Shown one piece after another: positions 11,377 through 22,458 of a stretch of 64,000 bases of DNA (position 1 is the first letter of the stretch; each line of letters begins with the position of its first letter). The notes below the pieces were generated by a model, which searched no databases, had not been told where the DNA came from, and worked only from the letters and a program-made list of their open reading frames with translations. The DNA is from Pseudisothecium myosuroides (taxonomy: Eukaryota > Streptophyta > Bryopsida > Hypnales > Lembophyllaceae). Made by a program: the position numbers and the translations under genes. Where the stretch lies: the NCBI GenBank assembly GCA_951799445.1, contig OX637287.1:16244224-16308223 (forward strand). The letters are read 5' to 3'.

Positions 11377-13889
11377 TCAGGTCCACGAATGATGTGGTTT
11401 AGGGCTTCCACCAAAACATGCTAACACTGAAGAATTAGAACTCGATCCTCCACTGAACATCCTCAACTTCTTTCGAAGGGCTGCACGACGCGCCTTTGCC
11501 TCCCTCTTCTTCGCGTGCTTCTTGATCCAGGGGTGCGCTACAACAAATGAACAAAATGACATCATGTGCCAAATCACATAAATTACATAGTTGCCAAATC
11601 CTCATGAATGTCCACACTGACTATTTCCTGGCATTATTATCAGTTCTTATTATTTCTTGGATGTCAAAACAGAACTTTGTTATAAATATTAAGTTCTTGA
11701 ATGTATGTTTGACTCTCGAAACATGCAGTTTAATTTGTGCAATGGTCCATAGCCTGAAATTTAATTTGTTTCCAAATTTGCAAGAACATAATTATAAGGT
11801 CATCAACTTGCAGAATACCGATGAAAGGGTTGAACTTGGATGCTCTTGCTAGTCACATTCAGCACTTGAGATCTACAGAAGCATAATATTGCAAAATATG
11901 TATACTAGCCGACTAGGTCGTGAAGGCCACATCTTTATGGCAAAATTAGACGATGATTTAAGGTCTGACTTTGGTTTGGCCTAAAATTCGTCTCGCCCTC
12001 TCCAAAAGTCCAAGTTAATTTCTGTATCAACCCTTCAATTTGAGTAGACCTTAGGCCAACACTCTATTAATTAAGCTAAAGTCTGCCATTTATACCACAC
12101 ATGCAACATCCTTAAAGATTAAGCGGAAAAAGGCTTTAGTTAATAGTTACCACATATTTCGTCCGCACTGATTCGTGCTACTGGGTCCAAAGTCAGCATC
12201 CGTGCGATCAGATGTTGGGCTTCAGCAGGCACGGCGTTCCATTTGTCATTTCTCTGAAAATTCAGTGTGGCTCGGTTCTTGATAAGATCCTGATAATCTT
12301 CCCGACCGAAAGGCATCTGCCCAGTGAGCAGGTTGCACAATACCACGCCTGCACTCCACACGTCAATCGCAGTCCCGTATCTTTCCCCTCTCAGAATTTC
12401 AGGGGCGAAGTAGCCATGAGTTCCCAAGAAATTTCTTCTGGAAGAAGTCGCTGGGATATCTGCCATTTACACATCACTGTTTATAAGGGGGTATAGATTG
12501 CATAGCCATGTCCTCTTTCGACTAATGCATGATCTGGTCTTCTACTGTGGATTTATCATGATAAAATTATTCCAGACTGATAATAACTCATGAAAACTAC
12601 TGAATGCATAATCCAGACTGAATGCGGACTAGACATAGATGACATGTGATCGTGCAAGAAACAACAATGACAACAATGGTGACTCCACCAGATTACAGCA
12701 TGCATACGGAGCTACTTGAACTTCATCGGTGCATATCCCTCCTTCATCGACACAGGACACTTTGAGGACCTTGGAAAAGAGGAGGGCTCAGATTCAAGAC
12801 CCCATCCTTCCTATGCTCTCAAAGATCAGCAGAACTTCGAGATATGGAAGTCCAAATTACGTCTGAGGGAGGAGGATTTCCAACAGCCCCTCGAGCCTCT
12901 TTAATTAGCTAGCCTCAACTGGTTATCTAGAACAAAATCCCCACTGGACTGCAGTGCACGATCCCATCTTGCAGCAGAGTTAATTACAACTCCTAAACCA
13001 AAAATCAATTATGATGATTTCACCAATTAAACAAGGAGTGAACTTTTACAACCTTAAATGATGTACATATGAAGGAAGCCATATAAGGGACGAAGCCATA
13101 TGCAAAGGAAGGCATCCATATATGCAAGGAAGTCACTAGCCATATGCACATTTGCAATATTAGTAATTTATTACCTGAAACTATACTTTGGAATGCATTT
13201 CCAAAGTCCGCTACTTTGATGGAGGCGGCGTCATTCTCTGGATACTTCTCGTCCAGCAAGATATTTTCTGGTTTAATATCACGGTGAACAATACCTTTCT
13301 CATGACTGAAAGACAGAAATTCAGCCAGAGATGTTATGATCTCGGCAGCTTTGGCTTCAGGAAGTCCAGAATCCTTCTCAGTGATCAAGTTCTGGATCAT
13401 CTTCGACAGGTCTCCGCCCTTGCAGTTCTCCATAATAAGGTACACGTACTCCTCATCTTCACAGACGTCCTCCAGCTTGACCACGTGAGGATGGCTGGAT
13501 AAAAAGTGGTGTATCTTGGTTTCGTTAAACAACCGCTGCCTCTGCTGCGGAGTCAAATGCGACTTGAAAATGATCTTGCACGCCAACCTCTCTCCAGTAT
13601 GGACCTCATTGCAAATTCGAACCACTGCACTGGAACCTGTCCCTAGCAGTGATTCCTCACGAAGCTCCAGAAAATAGTGCTGGGAGAAAACAGTAGTCTT
13701 GCCTGTATCGAAGATGAGATTTGTTTCTTCGGGGGATTCTGCTGAGGTCGGCTCCATGGATTCTGTGTTTGTAGTCGAGAGGATGTGCGGGCGGAACTCA
13801 TCATCTGAGCTTTTGCTAAGCTTGACATACTTTGCAGATGACCCGTTCGTCATGGCGACCCAAAAGCCCTTGATAAGTGTCCGAGCCAT
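11377..13889 (-). CDS. CDPK/CaMK-like serine/threonine protein kinase without EF-hands, 394 aa, 3 exons
   Basis: Predicted exons are 13889-13175, 12459-12151 and 11537-11377. All introns are GT-AG in phase 1, and the joined frame is open for 394 codons plus TGA. The first 75 or so residues are Ser/Thr-rich with no known domain. The kinase domain follows: glycine loop GTGSSAVV at 83-90, Lys105 in ACK, HRDIKPEN at 202-209, DFG at 228-230, activation-loop end GTHGYFAPE at 251-259, and the closing HPWI across the exon 2-3 junction. All catalytic residues are present, so it should be active. After the domain comes a basic stretch (KKHAKKREAKARRAALRKK) and a Ser-rich tail. The fold is most like plant CDPK and PEP carboxylase kinase relatives, but no calcium-binding EF-hands follow. 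It probably phosphorylates Ser/Thr substrates in the cytosol or nucleus; substrates are unknown. Ala-Met at residues 12-13 offers an alternative start. The exon structure is well supported; subfamily placement is uncertain. Confidence 0.88.
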
Positions 13890-14373
13890 TCTGCTTTCAC
13901 CTCACTGTAGGCAAGCCAAATACATACCTGACAAGCACCATGTGAGCAAATTAAGTGTCAGTTTGTTTCAACAAAATTAAAGTCTCGTTAGGGCCGAAAT
14001 CACCACCCGAATAGCTAAATTGAGGCGATTCTTACTCCAAAAATTGTCAGACATCTACACAAAGCTCTAATAAGTAGAACAGTTAAGCAGAACAGCTATG
14101 GATCTACTTTTCTGGCCCTTCCACGATATTTAATTCCGCCATAATTCCCCCAACATAACGAAAGTGACTTTAAATTAATCGCACCTACCATGTTTAAAAT
14201 GAATTGTTAAGACCGGAAATTAAAGCCATGTATGAAGGCGCTTCAAACCGAAACCAAGACGGTCTGAAATACCGTAACTCTAACCAAATCACAAGAATTC
14301 TTTCGTTGTTCCGTCCCAAACAAGCCAATCTAATGTGTATCATCCTGGATGTAAAGCAAAAATTTAACTAGTG
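13890..14373 (-). promoter_or_regulatory. 5' region of the kinase gene
   Basis: Directly upstream of the start codon the minus strand reads a pyrimidine-rich stretch ending CTTGCCTACAG, a good 3' splice site. A 5' UTR intron is therefore possible, with a leader exon further up. No open frame of note is present. Confidence 0.35.
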
Positions 14374-14528
14374 GGAAATTTCGTTAAAATGGCGGTATTC
14401 CATAGGCCATTTTTCCATTTATTTCCTTCTTTACCTCTAAGTCTAGGATTGGTATAGATTTCACAGCGCACGGTCTAAACGTAAAAGTGCCAAGTCTGTG
14501 GAATACCGCCATTCTAACGAAATTTTGG
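14374..14528. mobile_element. Short MITE-like inverted-repeat element (about 155 bp)
   Basis: AAATTTCGTTAAAATGGCGG with GTATTCCA (14376-14402) is repeated in inverted orientation at 14499-14526, with about two mismatches over 27 bases. ACTAG flanks both sides (14367-14371 and 14531-14535), a possible target duplication. The GGCGGTATTCC core is unlike the two abundant families here. The superfamily is unknown. Confidence 0.6.
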
Positions 14529-16130
14529 TTACTAGCTGTTACGCGCCATTGATGATGAAATCTTTCTTACTACCAAAGTTGGTCTGCATATCACAAATGT
14601 AATAAGAATGATGCATAGCTAGCATATCAGCCAGCCATTAATGCACTACAGATGTGTTATACATGTTCTTCCCTCAATTTTTTAGAGTAACACCTTCGCC
14701 AAAACTTGTCAGGAACACTCTCGTGGACAATGCCGTAGCCCTAGCTAGCCAAGGAACATTATAAACTACAGGATAACCTAGATTGCTACTAGAGAAGGCA
14801 AACTAAAGAGCCGCAAGCATGCAAAGAAAGCACCGATCACCGCATAAGAATATAAAATTCAAGAGACAGGAATGCTCGAAATCCGGGTCTAAACATCACC
14901 CCGTTAACATAGGCTCCGCTTCCTGCCAATTCTCGAATAGAATTCGAGCACGAACCACTAGCTAGCTAGTGTGCTACAGCATGCAGGAAGAAAACATCAC
15001 GCAGACTTTCAGGAAATGTGAACTTGCAGGACTTGTAGGCGGACCTAAGCAACTTGGCCGGCAATCGAAACGGTCCTGGGCTACCCCATGGGGAATAATG
15101 CAGGAATCCTCGATGCTAGCCTGTGCGTCTCAGAGTTGCAGGGCACGTTGCAGAGAGTTGCAGAGGTACGTACTGGGCGATGGGACCTGTTGATCGATAG
15201 TCTCTCCAATGCGAGGGCCAATAAACCTAAAATATATATATTTTCCAAGTTTAATTCTTCAAAGAGCTCTGCAACGTGACCTCACAGTCACATCGTTCAT
15301 AACAACTAACAGCTCACTCTGGCACCGTTCGAAAACAACATTCCGCACGTCAAGCACATGCAGAGGCTTGTGTTCATGCTTGACCGGGACAGCTGACTTG
15401 TACATCGCCCTTGATCAGACGTAAAGCGGGCGGCTGCAGAAACTTACGATCGCAAGAATTAATTCCGAACCTCCTCTCGCAATTGTTCAGCATCCAGAAT
15501 CTCTGAACATATCTCTTTTTCGCCAAGAAAAAAACAATTTCCTGAGTCCGACTCCTCCTTCTCACCAACCCTGCTCACTCGACTGTCCAAAGAAATGGCC
15601 GGGCAGGCCCAAAAGCAGCAGCAACGCATGTTCTCCTCTGCAGTCACGTCACAGAATTCGCTTATCGTTTTCGTTCTCCTCAACTCCGCCAGTAATTAAC
15701 AGGGCCGACATGAACCCGGTCGAAATCGATCGATAGTCTGCAGCTGTGAATCTTCACGAGGAACTCACGTGGGCCTCCCTTCTGCATGTGAGCTGCGACG
15801 GCTACTGTTGGAAAAAATCAGATTGCAGCTCTAAAATCCTGGCGCTCGGGCGACTCGTCGAAACATGACAAGCAACAGGTCTGATGAGCAACTAACTTGC
15901 TGCAAGCGTGATTACTGAAATTTCACAAAACTGCGCTTCGATTGCTCGTGGATTGCACGCCAGGAGACAGACTGGGCATGGAGCAGTAGGATCGGAGCGG
16001 GAGAAAGAAATACTACCTAGCAAGCCCTAGCCGTCGTCCCGGCCGTCGTCTTTCATCGTCCACAAAATCAGGATCCCGAAAACATGGAAGCTGCTGACTT
16101 GGCTTTTATTGGCATGTACTAGCTCGATCA
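14529..16130 (-). promoter_or_regulatory. GC-richer upstream region of the kinase gene, possible promoter and leader exon
   Basis: This stretch is clearly less AT-rich than the flanks, and no protein-coding exon could be supported on either strand. On the minus strand near 15.9-16.1 kb there is a pyrimidine-rich TTTCTTTCTCCCGCTCC tract of the kind found in plant 5' UTRs. Together with the possible leader intron acceptor near 13906, this suggests that transcription of the kinase gene starts here. The assignment rests on composition only. Confidence 0.3.
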
Positions 16131-16668
16131 TAACCAAGGTCCAAGGGTTGCGAGATTAATTAGCTCATAATCAAGTGGGGTCGGAGATTAATCAATTTTT
16201 TAGGATGGGATTCTGTGAAAGGATATTCCATTGGGGGTGTTGTTTAGGTACAAGCCATTATTGGCTAATACTAATATGAAAATGTGCACAAATGTATCTG
16301 GCTTTGTAACTCGCTTGTAATGTGTATCAAATCTCAACAGTAAATTTTTAGAATTAAAAAAAAAAGTTCCCTTGTTAAAAAGAAATATAGTTCTACCATA
16401 GATTACTAAAATATGTGGCCAAAAAGGATTCTAAGAATAAATACTAAAAATTTAAAAAGATTATAATTTTTAAATTACTCTTTTTAATGTTAAGAAGACA
16501 AATTCTAAGAATATTTTCAAAAATTGTATTTTTTGTAACTGCATATTTTGTAAAATATATTTAATTTAGCATATGATTGTTAATTATATTAATACACTTC
16601 AATGTTTTGACTATACTTTAAAATAATGTGTCAATGATATAAATCAAGAATGTAAGTGGTATAAATAA
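16131..16668. other. AT-rich intergenic sequence, nothing recognised
   Basis: Poly(A/T)-rich spacer between the kinase upstream region and the first transposon of the next block. Confidence 0.55.
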
Positions 16669-17410
16669 GGGTCATTGCAAGAAAGACCGGTACTGAAACA
16701 TTGTCACAAAACGAGTGCGGATGCTTCCTTTTGCTATAACTTTTGCAGCATGACTTGCATGAGTTTGAAATTTTTATTGGAGATTCCTCTCTTGAGATTT
16801 ATCATATCTCATATTTTTCAGAAATTTTCAAAAATCATTTTATATTTGAAAATCATTTAAACTAATGTGTCACGTTTTGAGTTTTAAGGGGGTTTAGTAC
16901 TATGGAGTCCCCAAATTTAATAATTTGGAATTGAAGTTTCTTTGGTCTATTGCCATAGTAGGAAGTCATGTTCCTACCAAGGGGCATTAAAAAATATTAT
17001 ATTTTATGTCCTCTACGTCCATGCAAAGAAGGCTCTCTTACGCGCGCAATTTTGAATGTTGAAGATGGTTTCAAGATAATTTTTTTGGTGAAATCTCTTC
17101 AAACTAAAGTCTTTCCAAATTGCTAAATTTTAGTTTCTTTGAAAATTTTTTTTCCTATTTTGTACAAATTAAAACGTCAAACTATGTATTTTCTTCAAAA
17201 TTTTAGCTCACACGTTTTTGTGAATAACTTTTTACCTTGATTTTTTTTAGGTTTGAAATTTTGTTGATATGCTATTTCAAGTGTTATACTAATTATCCTT
17301 ATTTTATTTTATTTTTAAAAATTCATATGCAAAAAACTCGTAGTACTGGGAGTACTAGTTGAAAACAGCCAAAGTGGAACAAAAACGGAAGGTCATTCTT
17401 GCAACGACCC
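16669..17410 (+). mobile_element. Family 2 MITE with ATAA target duplication (742 bp)
   Basis: It begins GGGTCATTGCAAGAAAGACC and ends CATTCTTGCAACGACCC. ATAA flanks both ends (16665-16668 and 17411-17414). The left interior contains TATAACTTTTGCAGCATGAC, shared with copies at 2126 and 30852. No coding potential is seen. Confidence 0.8.
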
Positions 17411-17430
17411 ATAAATAGACTTGGAGCGTA

Positions 17431-18113
17431 GGGTTGATTGTAAAAACACTTATCTTTTTTTTTTGGCTTGGCTTTGGATGGGTGGTTTTTGCTCATAAGT
17501 TTTGCGTTGTATGTCAATTTCACAACAAAGTCGAAAATGCATGTACATGTGGTAGTTGTAAATATTGAATAATTTAGAATAGTCTCCAATTGGAAGTCTA
17601 TTTTGGCCATTTTGAGGGGCTTTAGTATTATTTTTTATTCAAAAATTCAAATTTGAAGGTCAAAATTGGGATACAAGGATTCTTACCAAGCCTACAAAGA
17701 GGTTTTTTAAAATAGTAAAGTATCCACCTTCCACATGTGCTCAAAGTGTACTACCTTTGCGGAGCAAGTGTAGATAACACAATTTTTTTCCCAAAGATGC
17801 AAATGATTGGGAAAGAACACCTTCAAAATCAGAAAAAATGGACAATTTTTATTTTATTTTATTACTTTTTCTAAAAATCAAGCATCAAAATATCCATTTT
17901 TTAGATATTTTCCATTGCATTTTTTGGTGCACAAATTTTAGAAATAAATTTTTTTAGGCTTGAATTTTTACAAACATACTATTTTGAATGCTTTACAAAT
18001 TATCCATATTTTATTTTATTTCTAAAATTTTATTCCAAAAGTCATAGTGCTCACTAAAATAGTCCGTTTTGACTTTTGACACAAAAGCAGACAAGTGTTT
18101 TTTACAATGACCC
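17431..18113 (+). mobile_element. Family 2 MITE, diverged (about 683 bp)
   Basis: The left end GGGTTGATTGTAAAAACACT pairs with the right end AGTGTTTTTTACAATGACCC. The flanks GTAG and ATAG nearly match if one terminal G is excluded. It lies 20 bp from the preceding family 2 copy and shares its interior with 6358-7175. Confidence 0.65.
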
Positions 18114-18342
18114 ATAGATACAAATCAAGCTTTAAGATCCAAATTTTTGCTTGTGCTTGAATGGGAAAGCATGGTGAAAATTTGTCAAATATAAACAATG
18201 GTTTTTTTGCAATAGCATTTAAACTAGAGAAGAAGGAGACACATGCAAATTAATGTAGAGGATTTCTACATCAAGTCATTGGTAACAATTAGAAATTTGC
18301 AGCTTCACTCCAAATTACTTGAATTACGAAAACCATTTGACA

Positions 18343-19276
18343 TTAACCCCTAAAGGACCAAGGCCTTTTTTCTGCCAAAAAACACTCAAAACTGCCATTT
18401 CTAAAGCAAAGAGTAAAAAAAACTGAATTTTTTTTCCACATCTAACCGTAGGATCTTACACCTAACTAGTATGAAAATGTGTGGAAAAAATTTCAGAATT
18501 TTTGACCGCACAGATTGGAAGATATTTGCGTTTAAAGTGAAAAAAAAAAGTTTTTCAGCACATTGCGGGACTAGATTTTTTGACTTTAAACATTTTTAAC
18601 TTAAATTTTTTGCACTATAGAGTTTTGAGCTTTAAATCTTTGTAGTGGAGAATTGAGTTGAGAGTCTAGGAAAAAAAAGAAAATTCAAAAAAACTTAATT
18701 ATCATTCTTAAAAAAATTATTAAGTAGAAGTAGGGACAAGCTAGAAGGAAAATCTAAAATATTAATATCTCTTACTTGGAATTAAAATGAACTAATCCCA
18801 ATGGTGAGATTGTTCTAGCAAGTAAACTAAACCGCGCAACAAAAAAAATTGAAAAATTTGAAAAATTGCATTCAGAAATGAATCCTACAAGTTATTTTTT
18901 TCAAGAAGATGTTCTAACTGCCCGAAAAACAAGAATGTTCATGACTTTCTCATAACATATCCAAATGAAATGAATCAAAGCTTTCCAGATAGACAAAAAT
19001 ATAATCTATGAGAAAAAAAATATTAAAAAAAATTCAAGTTTTTGTCCATTTTTTTGCTGCCCGGGTTGCCCCCTGTCCCTTGTTTTGAGCTTATCTAGTC
19101 ATAACTTTTTTTTCCGGGCACCAATTGTGAAAAAAATTACATTCCCACAAAGCTTATCAGTTCTTCTAATCTCCAAAAAAGTTTCAAAAAATCACAAGAA
19201 AATTTCAGCCCGTAGGTACTTGCCCGAAAATGCATTTGTCCCCTGAAGGGACAACGGTACATCCTTTAGGGGTTAA
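18343..19276 (+). mobile_element. Family 1 TTAA element, copy C (934 bp)
   Basis: TTAACCCCTAAAGGACCAAG at the left and CCTTTAGGGGTTAA at the right, with TTAA at both borders. It is collinear with copy A throughout. The subterminal hairpin TTGTCCC-CTGAA-GGGACAA is at 19236-19254. Non-coding. Confidence 0.87.
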
Positions 19277-20090
19277 TGTGCCAATTTAGATACAAAAGTT
19301 ATAGCAATACACGATAGGTCTATTAAATTATTCTCAAAAAATAGTGTTTGGAATAAATGTGAGGTGGGTACCTCCAAACTAACACTTTTTGCTATTGTGC
19401 CTAGTTACTATTATTAGATTGGTCAAATTTTCATATTTTCTTATTGGTAAGTGAAAGGAAGTTCCAATGTACCGAAGAAAACAACATTCGGATATCATAT
19501 GCAAAGTTATTAAGGAACAAGATTTGGTTCTAAAACAGTTTCTTCTACATAGGTACATAATTGATTTTGGAGATGTACACAAAGTAAAGATGGTGGTTTA
19601 GGTTTAGTGGCACATTTGGGGGGGGGGCACTTTCTATTACTCATTATAAAGATTTGTATTTGTATGAGTAATGGAAAGTTAGTGGTACATTTGTACAAGT
19701 AATGGAAAGTTTGGTTGTTATAGTTCTTGCAATCTGTACCTAGAACTATATCAAATGAAAAAAAAAGTATTGAGCTCTCCTATATTAGAATGCATTATTA
19801 TCAACTACTACTCCATTAAAGCATTAAAATCACTATCACTAAATATTAAGTTACAGTAGATTTTTTTTTCTAATTTTTATCGCCATAGATCTTTTACCAT
19901 GGCTTTATGAGCACATGTTTTTTTTTGCAATAAATCTTCTTCCTAGCAATCTACAATTATTAGAATCAAACTCATTGATTGTTCTTCTTTATTCATGTGT
20001 GATTGTATGCAACCCTTGAATTGCTTCAAATTTGCTTTGTATTTTTGTTTATAATGCTTATAGACATTATAGATAAAATTCTTGTCTACC
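19277..20090. other. AT-rich intergenic sequence, nothing recognised
   Basis: Contains a run of nine or more G near 19617-19627 in AT-rich surroundings. No gene or transposon end is evident. Confidence 0.5.
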
Positions 20091-20094
20091 TCTC

Positions 20095-20480
20095 AAGATT
20101 TCTTGAAATACTTGTTTGTCTTGTTTTCTTTCAACTTCATTTACCCATTCATAATTAAATACGTCTTTAATAAGTATGCAAGATTATGTAGCTAGAAATA
20201 ATGCCAAAAATACACTACAAGGAACAATTAATTTTTTTGGTTAGAACTATGGACCTACCTTTAAGATCTTAAAGGCTCATTCTACAACCCAAATTTGCGC
20301 TTTATACAAAATATAAACAAAAATTGTTGGAAATACAATCTACTTGTGTGACAAAACCTTCAAAATATTACAAAAACAATTGCTTTTGTAACTTGAAGTA
20401 GATCACCTAATATTTGCAATCCACTTCCCATTCTAACTCTCATTAATGAAAATGCCACCTTAGTTTTTAATAATACATTA
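20095..20480 (-). pseudogene. Decayed, internally deleted Harbinger-like (ALP1-type) transposase
   Basis: Translating the minus strand in shifting frames gives two blocks typical of plant Harbinger transposases. The upstream block (about 20460-20360) reads as a helical segment, VAFSLMRVRMGSGLQILGDL, like the N-terminal part of ALP1-type proteins. About 50 bases on, a second block (about 20305-20120) begins KAQIWVVE then a stop then AFKILK, the conserved VVERAFG.LK motif that sits near the C-terminal end of the DDE domain. It goes on with IFGIISSYIILHTY, the usual helix ending in LHN. Several stops and frame changes are present and most of the DDE core is missing. It is a relic without activity. 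It could once have supplied transposase for Harbinger-type MITEs such as 46685-47053; that is an inference. Confidence 0.6.
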
Positions 20481-21780
20481 TCTCAATAGTTTACATTTTT
20501 GCATAGATAATTCAATATACCTTGTTTAATAAAGAAAAATTGTAGTTGAAAATCTTCTACTAAGTCTTGTCAGATGAGGAACTTGTGACATTGGACAAAT
20601 GAAATTCTCCTTCAACGGTCAACAATATCCAACAAAACTAAAATAGTTTATTCAAAAGAACCATATTAAGATGCCTAAATAAACATTTCAAGGTGTGATT
20701 ACCTAAATCATGATTGTTTTATCGTCAACAACAACTATGAACCAATAAAAGCAAGAAGATGTACAAGGTACTGTCACATCCAGTACAAGAATGATCAAAG
20801 CCATGTAATTAGACCATTTAGCAACATGTGATCTTTGAAACTGCTTGCCTCAAAAAGTTCAGTTTAATTGCATAGTTGAGATCCGAATTGATCTAATGAT
20901 CTACCACTCTTTGGTTGAACTAAATACTTTAGGCAATGAAACCATTATAGTTGAGTGAAACAAGACACATACACACACTAAAAGTGAAAAACATGAGAAG
21001 GACCATTCCGTAAAAACTATTAATTATCTTATTAATTACCTTATTAATTATCTTTGTAAAACCTTATTAATTATGTTATTTTGAATCTCTACTACAGTAC
21101 AACAATGAACAACTGTCTAAGGTCCATAGTCTTTGAAAAAACAATGAAGGCAATACACTTGTTGGAAGCCAATAAAGACGATGTCCTCAATAAGAATTTA
21201 TTTGTGAAGTACCAAATCACCTCAACTAAATACCCAAGTAAAATAGTCTCTTTTGAAGCTGAATTTGCGTGGGAGAGAAGTAAGAAGTGAATAAAAGAGA
21301 AGCGGGAAGTGAGTGGGAGAAGAATGTGAAAGGCAAGCAAGGCCTCAAATGAGCAAGAGGCAAGGATAGAGGCAAGCGAAAGAAAGACTATAAATAAAGA
21401 ATGCAAAAGTCTCTTAGCTTGACCCTTGGTCACGTTGTCACAACCCTAAGGAACCAAAAGAGTCTCAAGATGCATGTTGGAATTATAAAAAGGTTCTCAT
21501 TGTAAGAATGTTTAAGAAAAAAAATAGAATTTAATAATTAGAAAGAAATTCTAGGAGGTCTTTCTTCTCTGTTAAAGAAAATCTCTTACAATAAGTTTTT
21601 AAAATGACATTTGGGGGCCTAAAATTATTATGATTTATATTAAAATTTTATCATTGGATTCTTCTCAATGTCTTCTATCTAACCATGTTATAATTATTTA
21701 CATAATAAAAAATATAATTCTCATTTGTGGATTAGAAAAATGAAGAAATGACTTATTTGGTCATTGCGTGTTGCTACTAT
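20481..21780. other. AT-rich intergenic sequence, no supported gene
   Basis: The open frames around 21.08-21.43 kb on both strands have low-complexity translations and overlap each other. ATTAATTATCTT-type short repeats occur at 21020-21075. Nothing else is recognised. Confidence 0.45.
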
Positions 21781-22458
21781 GGGTTTGTTGCAAGAAAGAT
21801 CAGCTGTTTTTTGTAGTGTTTTGCCAAAAACTGGATTTTAGATCATGAGTACTACAATGAGAGTACTACAAATAGTTTGTAGCGGAACAATCTCAAACAT
21901 TGATAAAAAAAATCAACGACTAGAAGTACCATTGCAAGTACTATAAACTGCTTGCAAGTACTGAAACAATACTAAATGAAAAAAAGACAAATTGTCACAA
22001 AAAATAGATACAATGATGTATAAATTAATATAAAAAAATCATGAACAACAAAAAAAAATAAAAATTGGCAATTTGAGAGGACTTGATGTTGATCAAATTT
22101 CACCTATTTGCACAAATATAGAAGATATTAAATAACTTATTTTAAAATGCCCCTTAGTATGCACATGCTTCCCTCTTGTGGGAAAAGACCACAAAAATTT
22201 TAGCTCTAAATCATTAATTTTAGGTACTCCCCAGTATTAAAAACCCCTAAACTTCAAAGTGTGATAAATTAGAAAAAATGAATTTTTAATATAAAATGGT
22301 TTTAAAAATTAAAATTAAAAATATGATTACAATTAAATTAGCTATCTCCAATAAAAATTTCAAATTCATCACGTTCATTCTTAAAAAGTTACAACGGATG
22401 AAAACTTTGTCACTCTAAATGTGATGCAAAATAGTACCAATCTTTTTTGCAATCACCC
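21781..22458 (+). mobile_element. Family 2 MITE, diverged (about 678 bp)
   Basis: It starts GGGTTTGTTGCAAGAAAGATC and ends TTTTTTGCAATCACCC. The interior matches the 31723 copy in reverse (CCCCAGTA.TAAAAACC.CTAAAC blocks). No target duplication can be read. Non-coding. Confidence 0.6.
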
